A stretch of 64,000 nucleotides of DNA. It comes from an uncultured Lachnospiraceae bacterium (GTDB lineage: Bacteria; Bacillota; Clostridia; Lachnospirales; Lachnospiraceae). The DNA is taken from contig CANRGZ010000001.1 in assembly GCA_947630295.1 (NCBI GenBank), positions 1 to 64,000 on the forward strand, read 5' to 3'. Positions 55,489-64,000 of the stretch are shown here, piece after piece; the stretch's first letter is position 1, and the number at the start of each line of letters is the position of its first letter. A program made the position numbers and the translations under genes. The notes beneath the pieces are model-generated. The model made no database searches, was not told the DNA's origin, and saw only the letters and a program-made list of their open reading frames with translations.

Positions 55489-56616
55489 ATGAAAATTGGA
55501 ATCGACATTTCAGCCATGGCCAAAACCCTGGCCGGCATCGGGCAGTACTGCGTACAGATGCTCAAAGAACTCTATGCGATGGATCAGGAGAATGCGTATT
55601 ATCTGTTCGCTCCAACAGAGGTTGCGCTGCCGGTTGCGGAAAATGACCACTGGCATCTGATCAATTACGGCGGAAAGCGGGGCAGCACCCTGCGCTATAT
55701 GACGGAAGTACCGAAGATTTTGAAAAAAGAGGGAATTGAGGTATTTGTGGGCACCAGACATTATCTGCCGCCGTTTCATCCGGAAATTCGCTATATCGGC
55801 GTGGTACATGATCTGATCCCGCTGTATATGCCGGAGCTGTTTACCTTTTTTCACCGGCTGCGGTTTCGTATGTTTACCCGGCTGTGCGCCCGGAAAGCGG
55901 ATCACATCGTGGCCGGGTCCAAGGCCACGGCAGCGGACGTGGTAAAATACATGCATGTTCCGGAAGAAAAAATTACCGTACTTTACTATGGCGCAGACGC
56001 GCGGTTTGGCCCTGAACGGGATGAGGCAGGAATTGGCGCGGCCATGGAAAAATACCATATAAAAACGCCCTATGTGCTCTGCCTTTCTACGGTGGAACCC
56101 CGGAAAAATATGCTGCGGACCATACAGGCTTTTGAAGCGTTGACCAGGGAAGAACTGCAGGGGGTGCAGCTGGTCATCGTGGGGGGCAGCGGCTGGAACA
56201 ACGGGGAGATTTATGACTACGTGAAGCAGCACCGGATGGAAGAACAGGTATTGTTTACCGGTTATGCATCGGATGAAGAAATCCGGCATATCTATGCGAA
56301 TGCCGGCGTATTTGTCTATGCGTCCCTTTGCGAGGGCTTCGGCATTCCCATTGTGGAAGCGATGCAGAGCGGAACGCCGGTGATCACCTCCAATCTGTCG
56401 TCCATGCCGGAAGTGGCGGGAGACGCCTGCCGACTGGTGGACCCGTATTCGGTAGAGGAAATCAAAGAGGCGATGAAAGAAATCTTAACAGACGAGGCGC
56501 TGCAGCAGCAGATGCGCGTCAAAGGACTGAAGCAGGCCGCGGCATTTTCATGGAAGCGCTGTGCGGCCGGACTGCATGATATTATCTTGGAAACGGAAGG
56601 AAAATCACATGCTTGA
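55489..56616 (+). CDS. GT4-family glycosyltransferase
   Basis: This 375-residue GT-B enzyme has an N-terminal IDISAMAKTLAGIGQY, VHDLIPLYMPE, YVLCLSTVEPRKN and the nucleotide-sugar motif SLCEGFGIPIVEAMQSGTPV (E-x7-E). It is cytoplasmic or peripheral and likely transfers a sugar to a lipid or polysaccharide precursor. ATG 55489 is chosen with GGAG upstream; the longer in-frame start at 55420 overlaps the -10 box and the leader element. It overlaps the next ABC gene by 8 nt. Confidence 0.88.
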   Translation: MKIGIDISAMAKTLAGIGQYCVQMLKELYAMDQENAYYLFAPTEVALPVAENDHWHLINYGGKRGSTLRYMTEVPKILKKEGIEVFVGTRHYLPPFHPEIRYIGVVHDLIPLYMPELFTFFHRLRFRMFTRLCARKADHIVAGSKATAADVVKYMHVPEEKITVLYYGADARFGPERDEAGIGAAMEKYHIKTPYVLCLSTVEPRKNMLRTIQAFEALTREELQGVQLVIVGGSGWNNGEIYDYVKQHRMEEQVLFTGYASDEEIRHIYANAGVFVYASLCEGFGIPIVEAMQSGTPVITSNLSSMPEVAGDACRLVDPYSVEEIKEAMKEILTDEALQQQMRVKGLKQAAAFSWKRCAAGLHDIILETEGKSHA

Positions 56617-59566
56617 ATTAAAGGGAATTGTCAAGGATTATATTACCGGAAACGAGACGGTCCATGCGCTGCGGGGCATTGATATTGCATTCCGGGAAAA
56701 CGAATTTGTGGCCGTTTTGGGACATTCCGGCTGCGGCAAGACCACGCTGTTAAATATCATCGGCGGGCTGGACCGGTATACCAGCGGCGTGCTGAAAATC
56801 AACGGCCGTTCCACAGAGGAGTTTTCGGATCGGGACTGGGACGCTTACAGGAATCATTCCGTGGGATTTGTGTTCCAGAATTACAACCTGATCCCCCATC
56901 AGACGGTACTGAAAAATGTGGAACTGGCGCTGACTTTAACCGGCGTGAAGCGGGCGGAACGAAAGAAGCGGGCGAAGGAAGCGCTGGCGCAGGTGGGTCT
57001 GGAAGATCAGATCAACAAAAAACCAAACCAGCTTTCCGGCGGACAGATGCAGCGGGTGGCCATCGCAAGAGCGCTGGTGAATGATCCGGACATTCTGCTG
57101 GCGGACGAACCTACGGGCGCGCTGGATTCGGAGACTTCAGTGCAGGTCATGGACATTCTGAAAAAAATATCGGAAAACAAGCTGATCATCATGGTAACCC
57201 ACAATCCGGAACTGGCGGACACCTATGCCAACCGGATCGTGCGGATCGTGGACGGCACCGTGGTAGAGGATTCGAGACCTTTTGCGGCGGAAGATGTTCA
57301 GCCGAAGGAACTGCCGCAGAAAAAGGTGAAAAAGCCGTCCATGTCCTTCCTGACGGCCTGCGGGCTGTCCATGACAAACCTGCTGACCAAGAAGACCAGA
57401 ACCATTCTTACTGCCTTTGCAGGCAGCATCGGTATTATCGGTATCGCGCTGATTTTGTCCATGTCCAACGGAATCCAGAATTATATCGACGATGTACAGG
57501 AAGAAACGCTGTCCAACTATCCTTTGAGCATCGAGTCGGAAACGGTGGACATGTCCGACATGATTACCCAGATGATGGGGGACAATGCCGAGGAAAACGG
57601 CGGTGTGAAGCATGATAAGGATAAGGTCTATTTCAGTACGGTGATGTATGACCTCATCAATTCCATGACTTCGGTGGAAGTAAACAAAAACAACCTGAAG
57701 GATTTCCGCAAATTTCTGGACGGCGATCAGGAAGTGCAGACCCATTCCAGCGCCATCCAGTACAATTACGGCCGGAAGTTTGATATTTATACCAAAGATG
57801 CAGACGGCAAAATCGTCAAAGCAGACGTGATGACGCTGCTGCAGGACACGATGAAAACCATGTACGGCGCCGATTTCAGCTCCTATTTTTCGAATTTCGG
57901 ACAGATGTATGAAAATTATGACGTCTGGGAGGAACTGCTGACGGATATTGACAGCGGTGATTTAAGCAGCATTTATGAAAAACAGTATGATCTTCTGTAC
58001 GGCAAATGGCCCGAAAACAAAGATGAGCTGGTACTGATCGTGGATCAGAACAATGAGATCAGCGATATGGTCATGTATGCCCTGGGACTGCGCAGCAGTG
58101 CGGAAATGGCGGACGCCATGGATGCGGCCATGAACATGGAACAGATCGACATCTCGGAAAACGGCTGGGAATACAGCGAAATCTGCGACCGGCAGCTGAA
58201 GATGATCCTGCCGGCGGATTATTATCAATATGAAGAAGCGACCGGAAATTATGTAAACCTTTCAGAGACCGACACCGGCCTTTCCTATCTGTACGGCAAT
58301 CAGGAAATCGGCCTTCCCCTGAAGATCGTGGGGATCGTGCGGATGGATCAGGACGCCATGAGCAACCGGACCACCGGCGCCATCGGCTATACCAAAGCGC
58401 TGACGGATTATGCGCTGGAGCAGGTGGAAAAGCAGGAAATTGTGAAAAAACAGCTGGCGGACGAGAAAACGGACGTGATCAGCGGTTTGCCTTTTAAAGA
58501 TCCGGATGCGCCGGAGCCTTCGGCAGAAGAAAAGAAAGCAGCTGTGGAGGCATATGCCGAGAAGCTGGATATTTCGGAGAAGGCGGATTTGTACCGGTAT
58601 ATTATGACCGTGCCGGATGAGGCCTATGTCAACGGAATCGTAGAGCAGCAGATTGCGGGACTGGACCGGGCCACCATCGAGGAACAGGTGAAGCAGCTGT
58701 ATGCGCAGGATATGGGCGTGGACGCCGCGACGGTGGAAAGCTATATCGCGGAAATGGATGACGAGACGCTGTTTGAAAATGTGAGAGAGTCCATTCGACA
58801 GCAGGTGAAAGCGCAGTATGCGGAGCAGGTCAACGCCCAGCTGGTAACGATGCAGGACATCGCGCTGGCCGGGGCCTATGACGCGGCCACCTGGGCAGAC
58901 TGGCAGTATGGGGAAATCTATGACAATTATATGCCGTCCCAGGTTTCGGATTCTACCTATGAAGACAATCTGGAACTTTTGGGGTATATGCGGAAAGATA
59001 CCCCCGAGTCGATCCTGATCTATGTGTCCAGTTTTGAAGATAAGGAAATCATCAACGACGCCATCGCGCGCTACAATCAGAAGGCGGCGGAAGAGGACAA
59101 AATCGATTACACGGACTACATTCAGCTGTTGATGAGCTCCATTACGACCATCATCGATGCCATCAGTTATGTACTGATTGCCTTTGTGGCGGTTTCCCTC
59201 GTGGTATCGTCCATCATGATCGGTATCATTACCTATATTTCCGTACTGGAACGGACCAAGGAAATTGGTATCCTGCGGGCCATCGGCGCCAGCAAAAAGG
59301 ATATTTCCAGAGTCTTTAATGCGGAAACCATATTGATCGGCCTGGTGTCCGGCGTCTTCGGTATCGGGCTGACGCTGCTGCTGATTTTGTCCATCAACTA
59401 TATCATACACCGGCTGACGGATATCTACACCATCAATGCGGCGCTGCCGGCTGCAGGAGGTGTGATTCTGGTCGTTATCAGTATACTGCTGACCTTTGTG
59501 GCGGGGCTCATTCCCTCCAGAATCGCGGCCCGGAAAGATCCGGTGGAGGCACTGCGAACGGAATAA
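56609..59566 (+). CDS. MacB-type ABC transporter, fused ATPase and permease
   Basis: This 985-residue protein has an N-terminal ATPase (about 1-225: [29 protein letters not shown]), a first transmembrane helix (about 270-290), a long extracytoplasmic domain (about 300-820) and three C-terminal helices of the FtsX permease with [17 protein letters not shown]. MacB-type proteins use ATP to drive movements outside the membrane, for example peptide or lipid extrusion. The extracytoplasmic domain is unusually large and acidic. The substrate is unknown. Confidence 0.88.
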   Translation: MLELKGIVKDYITGNETVHALRGIDIAFRENEFVAVLGHSGCGKTTLLNIIGGLDRYTSGVLKINGRSTEEFSDRDWDAYRNHSVGFVFQNYNLIPHQTVLKNVELALTLTGVKRAERKKRAKEALAQVGLEDQINKKPNQLSGGQMQRVAIARALVNDPDILLADEPTGALDSETSVQVMDILKKISENKLIIMVTHNPELADTYANRIVRIVDGTVVEDSRPFAAEDVQPKELPQKKVKKPSMSFLTACGLSMTNLLTKKTRTILTAFAGSIGIIGIALILSMSNGIQNYIDDVQEETLSNYPLSIESETVDMSDMITQMMGDNAEENGGVKHDKDKVYFSTVMYDLINSMTSVEVNKNNLKDFRKFLDGDQEVQTHSSAIQYNYGRKFDIYTKDADGKIVKADVMTLLQDTMKTMYGADFSSYFSNFGQMYENYDVWEELLTDIDSGDLSSIYEKQYDLLYGKWPENKDELVLIVDQNNEISDMVMYALGLRSSAEMADAMDAAMNMEQIDISENGWEYSEICDRQLKMILPADYYQYEEATGNYVNLSETDTGLSYLYGNQEIGLPLKIVGIVRMDQDAMSNRTTGAIGYTKALTDYALEQVEKQEIVKKQLADEKTDVISGLPFKDPDAPEPSAEEKKAAVEAYAEKLDISEKADLYRYIMTVPDEAYVNGIVEQQIAGLDRATIEEQVKQLYAQDMGVDAATVESYIAEMDDETLFENVRESIRQQVKAQYAEQVNAQLVTMQDIALAGAYDAATWADWQYGEIYDNYMPSQVSDSTYEDNLELLGYMRKDTPESILIYVSSFEDKEIINDAIARYNQKAAEEDKIDYTDYIQLLMSSITTIIDAISYVLIAFVAVSLVVSSIMIGIITYISVLERTKEIGILRAIGASKKDISRVFNAETILIGLVSGVFGIGLTLLLILSINYIIHRLTDIYTINAALPAAGGVILVVISILLTFVAGLIPSRIAARKDPVEALRTE

Positions 59567-59583
59567 AAGACAACAACCAATTC

Positions 59584-59622
59584 GCGTCTGCATGGAAAAA
59601 AAGCCATGCAGGCGCTTTTTTT
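59584..59622 (+). terminator. Terminator after the MacB-type gene
   Basis: GCGTCTGCATGG pairs with CCATGCAGGCGC (one G-U) around an A-rich loop, followed by seven Ts. Confidence 0.92.
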
Positions 59623-59915
59623 GTGCCTGAAGCCAAGTCCGATGGCAGTTGATTTTGCGGAAAATGTCGATGATTGTCGAAAAAAGAGATCAAAACGGCA
59701 GAAAAAAATGCAAATTATCTGATATACATAAGCCCGTAGGACAGTATGCTAGAATACAACTATCACATATTAATAAAGAATAAACACTAACAAATTGAAA
59801 ATTAAGAAAACGATACAGCGTGTATACAAAATTAAAGAAAGGAAGGAGAGGTATATATTTAAAAATCAAAACAATGCAGTTTGTGTACGGTGTTTATTCA
59901 GAAAGAAGGTGTACG
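59623..59915. other. AT-rich leader of the Tad operon
   Basis: This 293-bp stretch between the MacB terminator and tadZ holds an extended TGCTAGAAT (-10 at 59750-59755), then about 160 nt of A-rich leader. An unused GGAGAGG site lies near 59845. I saw no protein gene or clear RNA structure in it. Confidence 0.6.
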
Positions 59916-60920
59916 TTGAATCATTGTTTTGCAGTGTGTGATTCACAGGGGGTATTTGCTGAAAAAATGGCAGGATATGTCAATAGAAATCACCTGTGTC
60001 CGTATATGATGGAGTCGTTTACCAAACAGTCTGTGCTGGTTGAATACGGACGGAATCACTATATCGACGTTTTGCTGATCGATGAGGCGCTCTATACAGA
60101 CGAGGTCTGTGAACTGCACGCCGGAAAGGTGTTTCTGCTGACAGAAGAACAGCCGTCAGAGGACAGCACAGCGCCGGTGCGGCTTTACAAGTATTCATCG
60201 ATACCCGATATCATGAGAAAGGTAATGTGTGATTTTGCAGATCGTAATTCCGCATCCGTAACGGCACAAGGCGGAAACAGAAGGCTGCAGGTCATCGGGG
60301 CATTTTCACCGGCGCCGGATTACAGACATTCCTCCCTGGTACTTACAATGGCCATGATTATGGCGGAAAACACAAAGGTAATTTATCTGCATGCAAACAG
60401 CGCATACGGGTATCGAAGTTTATTAAAAGGCGCGTCTGAGCTGGATTTGTCCGATGTAATGTATGAAATACAGAACGGTCACGACCGTCTGGAAGACTGG
60501 AGAGACGGCATGATTCTGCAATACGGGAATCTGCATTACGTTCTTCCTGCGGTATCTGCAAGGGATCTGCAGTCTGCAGAAACAAAAGACTGGATGGCGC
60601 TGATCGACGCAATTATCCGAAGCGGCAGATATGATCGTATCATTTTGGACATCGATGAAAGCATAGAAGCGTGCTTTGAACTGCTGGCCCGCTGTGACAG
60701 GATCTACAGCTTTTCGGAGAAAAATACGTTTTGTGACGCAGCCTTTCCGGCTTTTGCGGATGCGGCGGAAAAACTGGGGTTTGACAGAATTACAGGAAAA
60801 ATGATCAGACTTCCCGTACCGGCGCAGACAGAAGACATACCTACGGATCATTTTCTGGAGACTTTGAAAGAGGGAAACAGCGAAATCTATGTCAGAAAAC
60901 TGCTTGCGGGAAAAATCTGA
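59916..60920 (+). CDS. tadZ: TadZ/CpaE-like protein with degenerate P-loop
   Basis: This 334-residue protein has an N-terminal receiver-like domain (about 1-110: HCFAVCDSQGVFAEKMA, YIDVLLIDEALY) and a MinD-like domain (about 125-330). The P-loop position reads GAFSPAPDYRHSS, lacking the usual GKT/S. It places the Tad secretion machine in the cell. TTG 59916 has AAGGTG 5 nt before and gives the expected N-terminus; an in-frame ATG at 59874 adds 14 residues. It overlaps tadA by 32 nt. Confidence 0.75.
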   Translation: MNHCFAVCDSQGVFAEKMAGYVNRNHLCPYMMESFTKQSVLVEYGRNHYIDVLLIDEALYTDEVCELHAGKVFLLTEEQPSEDSTAPVRLYKYSSIPDIMRKVMCDFADRNSASVTAQGGNRRLQVIGAFSPAPDYRHSSLVLTMAMIMAENTKVIYLHANSAYGYRSLLKGASELDLSDVMYEIQNGHDRLEDWRDGMILQYGNLHYVLPAVSARDLQSAETKDWMALIDAIIRSGRYDRIILDIDESIEACFELLARCDRIYSFSEKNTFCDAAFPAFADAAEKLGFDRITGKMIRLPVPAQTEDIPTDHFLETLKEGNSEIYVRKLLAGKI

Positions 60921-62055
60921 CGCGGAAACAGCGCTGACTGCTGAGATTCAGGAGGATGTGATTGCGGAGCTGGACTGTTCAAATGAAGTGGATGACGCGC
61001 AGATTCTCCGCATCATTGATGACAGGATCCTTTGCAGAAGCGAGGAAACGCATATCGGACTGCAGAAAAAGCAGCAGATCCGAAAAGATATTTTCAATTC
61101 CCTCAGAGGCTACGATATTCTTCAGGAACTGATGGACGACGATACCGTGACAGAGATTATGGTCAACGGCACCCGGAATATTTTTTATGAAAAAAAAGGG
61201 TGCATGTACTGCTGGGACAGGCATTTTGGCACATCGGAGCATCTGGAAGATATTATCCAGCGGGTGATTTCGGGCACAAATCGCAGTGTCAATGAACGTT
61301 TTCCGATTGCGGATGCCAGACTGGCGGACGGTTCCAGAATCAATGTCGTGCTTTCGCCGGTGTCTTTAGACGGCCCGGCGGTGACCATCCGGCGTTTTCC
61401 GAAGGACCGGATCGATATGAAAAAGCTGATTGCATACGGTACTTTGTCCGATGCGGAAGCAAATTTGCTGGAAACCATCGTCAGGGAAAAGAAAAATGTG
61501 CTGATCAGCGGAGGAACGGGCACCGGGAAAACCACTTTTTTAAATGCGCTTTCCGATTTTATCGGAGCAGACGAACGGGTGATTACAATTGAAGATTCCG
61601 CTGAACTCCAGCTTTGCGCGATGCCCAATATCGTGCGAATGGAATGCCGCAATGCCAATACGCAGGGCATCGGGGAAATCAGCGTTCGAACGCTGATACG
61701 AACCGCCCTGCGGATGCGGCCCGACAGAATCATCATCGGTGAAGTCCGGGGCGCGGAAGCAGTGGATCTTCTGCAGGCATTAAACACAGGGCATGCCGGT
61801 TCCCTGTCAACCATTCACGCAAACAGCTGTGCAGATGTGTTCAGCAGATTTGAAACCATGGTGCTGACCGGCATTAATATTCCGGTGGAAGCAATTCGCA
61901 GACAGATGGCTTCCGCACTGCAGATTTTGATCCATCTGGAGCGGGAACCGGACAAAAGCAGAAAACTGAGCGAGATCGTGGAAATAGAAACGTATGAAAA
62001 CGGAAAATTTACCCTGAAACCCCTCTATCAAAGAAAAAAAGAAGGAAACGGATGA
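60889..62055 (+). CDS. tadA: TadA/CpaF secretion ATPase
   Basis: This 388-residue hexameric ATPase powers Tad pilus assembly. It has an N-terminal helical domain (DILQELMDDDTVTEIMVNG), Walker A SGGTGTGKTT, the Asp box VITIEDSAELQL, Walker B RIIIGEVRGAEAVDLL and the His box GHAGSLSTIHANS. Spacing and length are normal. The stop overlaps the tadB ATG. Confidence 0.94.
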   Translation: MSENCLREKSDAETALTAEIQEDVIAELDCSNEVDDAQILRIIDDRILCRSEETHIGLQKKQQIRKDIFNSLRGYDILQELMDDDTVTEIMVNGTRNIFYEKKGCMYCWDRHFGTSEHLEDIIQRVISGTNRSVNERFPIADARLADGSRINVVLSPVSLDGPAVTIRRFPKDRIDMKKLIAYGTLSDAEANLLETIVREKKNVLISGGTGTGKTTFLNALSDFIGADERVITIEDSAELQLCAMPNIVRMECRNANTQGIGEISVRTLIRTALRMRPDRIIIGEVRGAEAVDLLQALNTGHAGSLSTIHANSCADVFSRFETMVLTGINIPVEAIRRQMASALQILIHLEREPDKSRKLSEIVEIETYENGKFTLKPLYQRKKEGNG

Positions 62056-62819
62056 AGATGCTGAAACAAACAGGGAACAGGCAAAGCCTTCTGCGGGAAA
62101 AGCGTCCGGATCGCCGGCTGCTGCTGCAGGCCCTGAAAAATGCAGGAATCATCCTTCTGCTGGCGGATTTGTTTTATGATCATCTGTTTTGCAGCATGCT
62201 GTTGTTTCCGGGATTTATTTTGCTGATGCGCCGGGATATCAAAAAGAACAGGATGCAAAAGGAAGCGCTTTGCATACGGCAGTTTCAGGATATGCTCATT
62301 TTGCTTTCCCAGAATCTGCAGGCAGGCAGCGCGGTGGAAAATGCGTTTGTGTATGCGCAGAAAGAGATTGCGAAGCTGTATTCCGCCGAAACAGTCTTTA
62401 TGCGGGCCCTCCGGAATCTGGTACAGGGTTTGCAGATCAATATACCGGTGGAAAAGCTGGTGCAGGCCATGGCAGAGGAAACAGATTATGAAGAAATCCG
62501 GACATTTTCGTTTGTGTTCGGTACGGCAAAACGCAGCGGCGGAGATCTGGTGGAAACCATAGCATTCAGCGCCACTACCCTGATTGACAAAATAAAACTC
62601 AACAGAGAAATGATGAATATCATCAGCGCAAAAAGAATGGAACAGCAGATTATGAGTCTGATTCCCATGGGAATCCTTGGATACATAAAGCTCTGCTGCC
62701 CCACATTGATTGATGCGCTTTACAATAATCTGCCGGGAGCAGTGGTTATGACGGTGTTTTTGCTGATTTATGCAGGCGCCTGGCTGTGGTCCGGCACCAT
62801 AATCGATATTAAGGTGTGA
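62052..62819 (+). CDS. tadB: TadB, inner-membrane platform protein
   Basis: This 255-residue T2SSF-domain protein has two N-terminal hydrophobic segments (about 30-58), the GspF-like domain (about 75-195, with LSQNLQAGSAVENAF and FGTAKRSGGDLVETI) and two C-terminal segments. It forms the membrane platform with TadC. ATG 62052 overlaps the tadA stop (ATGA) behind GGAAACGG. Confidence 0.88.
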   Translation: MKMLKQTGNRQSLLREKRPDRRLLLQALKNAGIILLLADLFYDHLFCSMLLFPGFILLMRRDIKKNRMQKEALCIRQFQDMLILLSQNLQAGSAVENAFVYAQKEIAKLYSAETVFMRALRNLVQGLQINIPVEKLVQAMAEETDYEEIRTFSFVFGTAKRSGGDLVETIAFSATTLIDKIKLNREMMNIISAKRMEQQIMSLIPMGILGYIKLCCPTLIDALYNNLPGAVVMTVFLLIYAGAWLWSGTIIDIKV

Positions 62820-62823
62820 AACA

Positions 62824-64000
62824 ATGGGGTATTTGTACTTGCTGCCTGCGGCAGGCGTTCTCCTGTTTCTGATATCTGCCCGGAAGGAACCTGCAGCGCG
62901 GGGAAAAAGAAACAATTTTTTGTCTGCCGTATTTGAAAAAGCCGGAAAACGGCTGCTGCGGATGCGCCCCTTTGCAAAAATCTGTAAGCGCTGGATACAA
63001 AAGCAGACAGAAGATCTGCCGCTGGGACACAGCATGCTTGCTGCGGCAGAACAGCGATGCGTCAGATGCATGGCTGAAATTCTGCTGATTCTGCTGGCTG
63101 GAAGCCTGCTGGCGTTTGCCGCATGGTGTATGTCAAAACAGGACGAAACCGTGACGGCGCTGCCAAGGAAAGAGGCCGGGGAAGGAAGCGTTCTGTATGA
63201 ACTGGAAACGGAAATCAATGGCATCCGAAAGCAGATTCCGGTGACGGTCAATGAAAAAACGTACAGCAGTTTGGAGCGAAACCGGTGGTTTTCCTATGCA
63301 AAAACCCATCTCGGAACACTGATATTAGGAGAGAACGAATCCCTGGATGCGGTGACTTCTGATCTGCACCTGATCCGTACCATTCCGGGCTCTGCCATTC
63401 AGGTAGAATGGCAGTCGGATCATGAGGAACTGCTGTCATCTTCCGGAACACTGCAGACGGAACGTCTGACAGAAACCGGAACACCGGTGCTGCTCACAGC
63501 CATACTGCGGTATGGAAGCTATGAGGAACGCATGGAACTGAAAGTCCGTGTCCGGAAAAAGGCGCTGTCCGGGGCGGAAAAGGATTTTGCACAGCTGGAA
63601 ACCGAAATTCAGGAGAAAGAAGCGAAAGGAACCGAAAAAGCAGTTTATACGCTGCCTTCGGAAATCAATGGAGCAAAGGTACGTTACCGGATCAGAAAAA
63701 CCGATTCCGCCGCCGTGATCATGGCGCTGACGCTTCTGCTGGTTCTGCTGCTGCCGCTGGAAGAAAAATCGGCGGCAGAAAGAAAGAGGAAGAAGAAGGA
63801 AACGCAGATGCTGATCGAATATCCGGAGCTGGTCTGCGCATTGAGCCTGCTGCTGGGCGCCGGGATGCATATCACCCGGGCATGGGAACGGATCGCCCTG
63901 TCTTATATTGACAGGAGCAACGGGAAGGAAATCAGCGGCTGCCGGGAAGAAGTGATTTATACCTATCGGCAGCTGAAAAGCGGAATGCAAAACGGCGCGG
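62824..64000 (+). CDS. tadC: TadC-like platform protein with inserted Ig-like domain, 3'-truncated by window edge
   Basis: The open frame runs from ATG 62824 (AAGGTG upstream) to the window end, 392 residues visible. Transmembrane segments lie near residues 3-17, 84-102 and 296-312. Between the last two is an extracytoplasmic stretch of about 190 residues. Its residues 190-245 (VEWQSDHEELLSSSG, TPVLLTAILRYGS, MELKVRV) match the pattern of atrophied bacterial Ig-like domains. The T2SSF domain starts after 325 (IEYPELVCALSLLLGAGMHI). TadC proteins usually lack such an insert. Confidence 0.82.
   Translation, partial: MGYLYLLPAAGVLLFLISARKEPAARGKRNNFLSAVFEKAGKRLLRMRPFAKICKRWIQKQTEDLPLGHSMLAAAEQRCVRCMAEILLILLAGSLLAFAAWCMSKQDETVTALPRKEAGEGSVLYELETEINGIRKQIPVTVNEKTYSSLERNRWFSYAKTHLGTLILGENESLDAVTSDLHLIRTIPGSAIQVEWQSDHEELLSSSGTLQTERLTETGTPVLLTAILRYGSYEERMELKVRVRKKALSGAEKDFAQLETEIQEKEAKGTEKAVYTLPSEINGAKVRYRIRKTDSAAVIMALTLLLVLLLPLEEKSAAERKRKKKETQMLIEYPELVCALSLLLGAGMHITRAWERIALSYIDRSNGKEISGCREEVIYTYRQLKSGMQNGA

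Overview
The window comes from a chromosome of a spore-forming Clostridia, most likely Lachnospiraceae or a close relative. The reasons are: a dcw cluster in Bacillus/Clostridium order with two adjacent class B PBPs (ftsI, spoVD); CotF-like coat proteins; the glgC-glgD pair; a DnaD/DnaI-type replication-initiation operon; strong AGGAGG ribosome-binding sites; and frequent ATGA start/stop overlaps. No tRNA, rRNA or CRISPR was seen.

Layout. (1) 1-3175 is the right end of an AT-rich prophage: a reverse transcriptase cut by the window edge, a small phage protein, a Dp-1-like holin, an excisionase and a Tn916-type tyrosine integrase, then an attachment-like region abutting a host low-molecular-weight tyrosine phosphatase gene. 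(2) 3176-13027 carries the phosphatase, a Gfo/Idh/MocA oxidoreductase, a WYL regulator, three small or YdcF-type genes, a formate/nitrite channel, a heterodimeric ABC exporter and an MFS permease. (3) 13064-18561 has two coat-like proteins and an ECF vitamin transporter on the minus strand, divergent from a corrinoid-protein activator; together these suggest a corrinoid theme. (4) 18561-21577 has rarA, an aminotransferase and a small membrane exporter. (5) 21578-34563 is the division and cell-wall cluster: mraZ-rsmH-ftsL-ftsI-spoVD-mraY-murD-ftsW-murA-ftsQ, then ftsZ from its own promoter. A MraZ operator of four 10-bp-phased repeats precedes it. (6) 34590-39807 has pth, mfd and a lipoprotein foldase. 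(7) 39937-44900, minus strand, has dnaD-dnaI-prs and murC, with a cluster of DnaA-box-like 9-mers between murC and the dnaD promoter. (8) 45203-55309 has glgCD, a DUF885 lipoprotein, a DUF4364 regulator, a CdaR-type regulator with an aconitase-family hydratase, and a phosphoglucomutase. (9) 55489-59566 has a GT4 glycosyltransferase and a large MacB-type ABC protein. (10) 59916-64000 is the start of a Tad pilus operon (tadZ, tadA, tadB and a partial tadC).

The most unusual signal is a short GC-rich leader element found three times (about 3712-3758, 50129-50168, 55419-55464). Each copy is on the plus strand and its hairpin ends 24-28 nt before the start codon of an unrelated gene. Conservation is at nucleotide level, because the reading frame across the copies differs, and the outer stem pair changes in a compensatory way. 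I cannot assign it to a known RNA family. Other notable items are the DnaA-box cluster at the dnaD operon, a TadC with an inserted Ig-like extracytoplasmic domain, a TadZ with a degenerate P-loop, an RT with the DGR-type motif, and signs that the prophage integrated inside the 5' end of the phosphatase gene.
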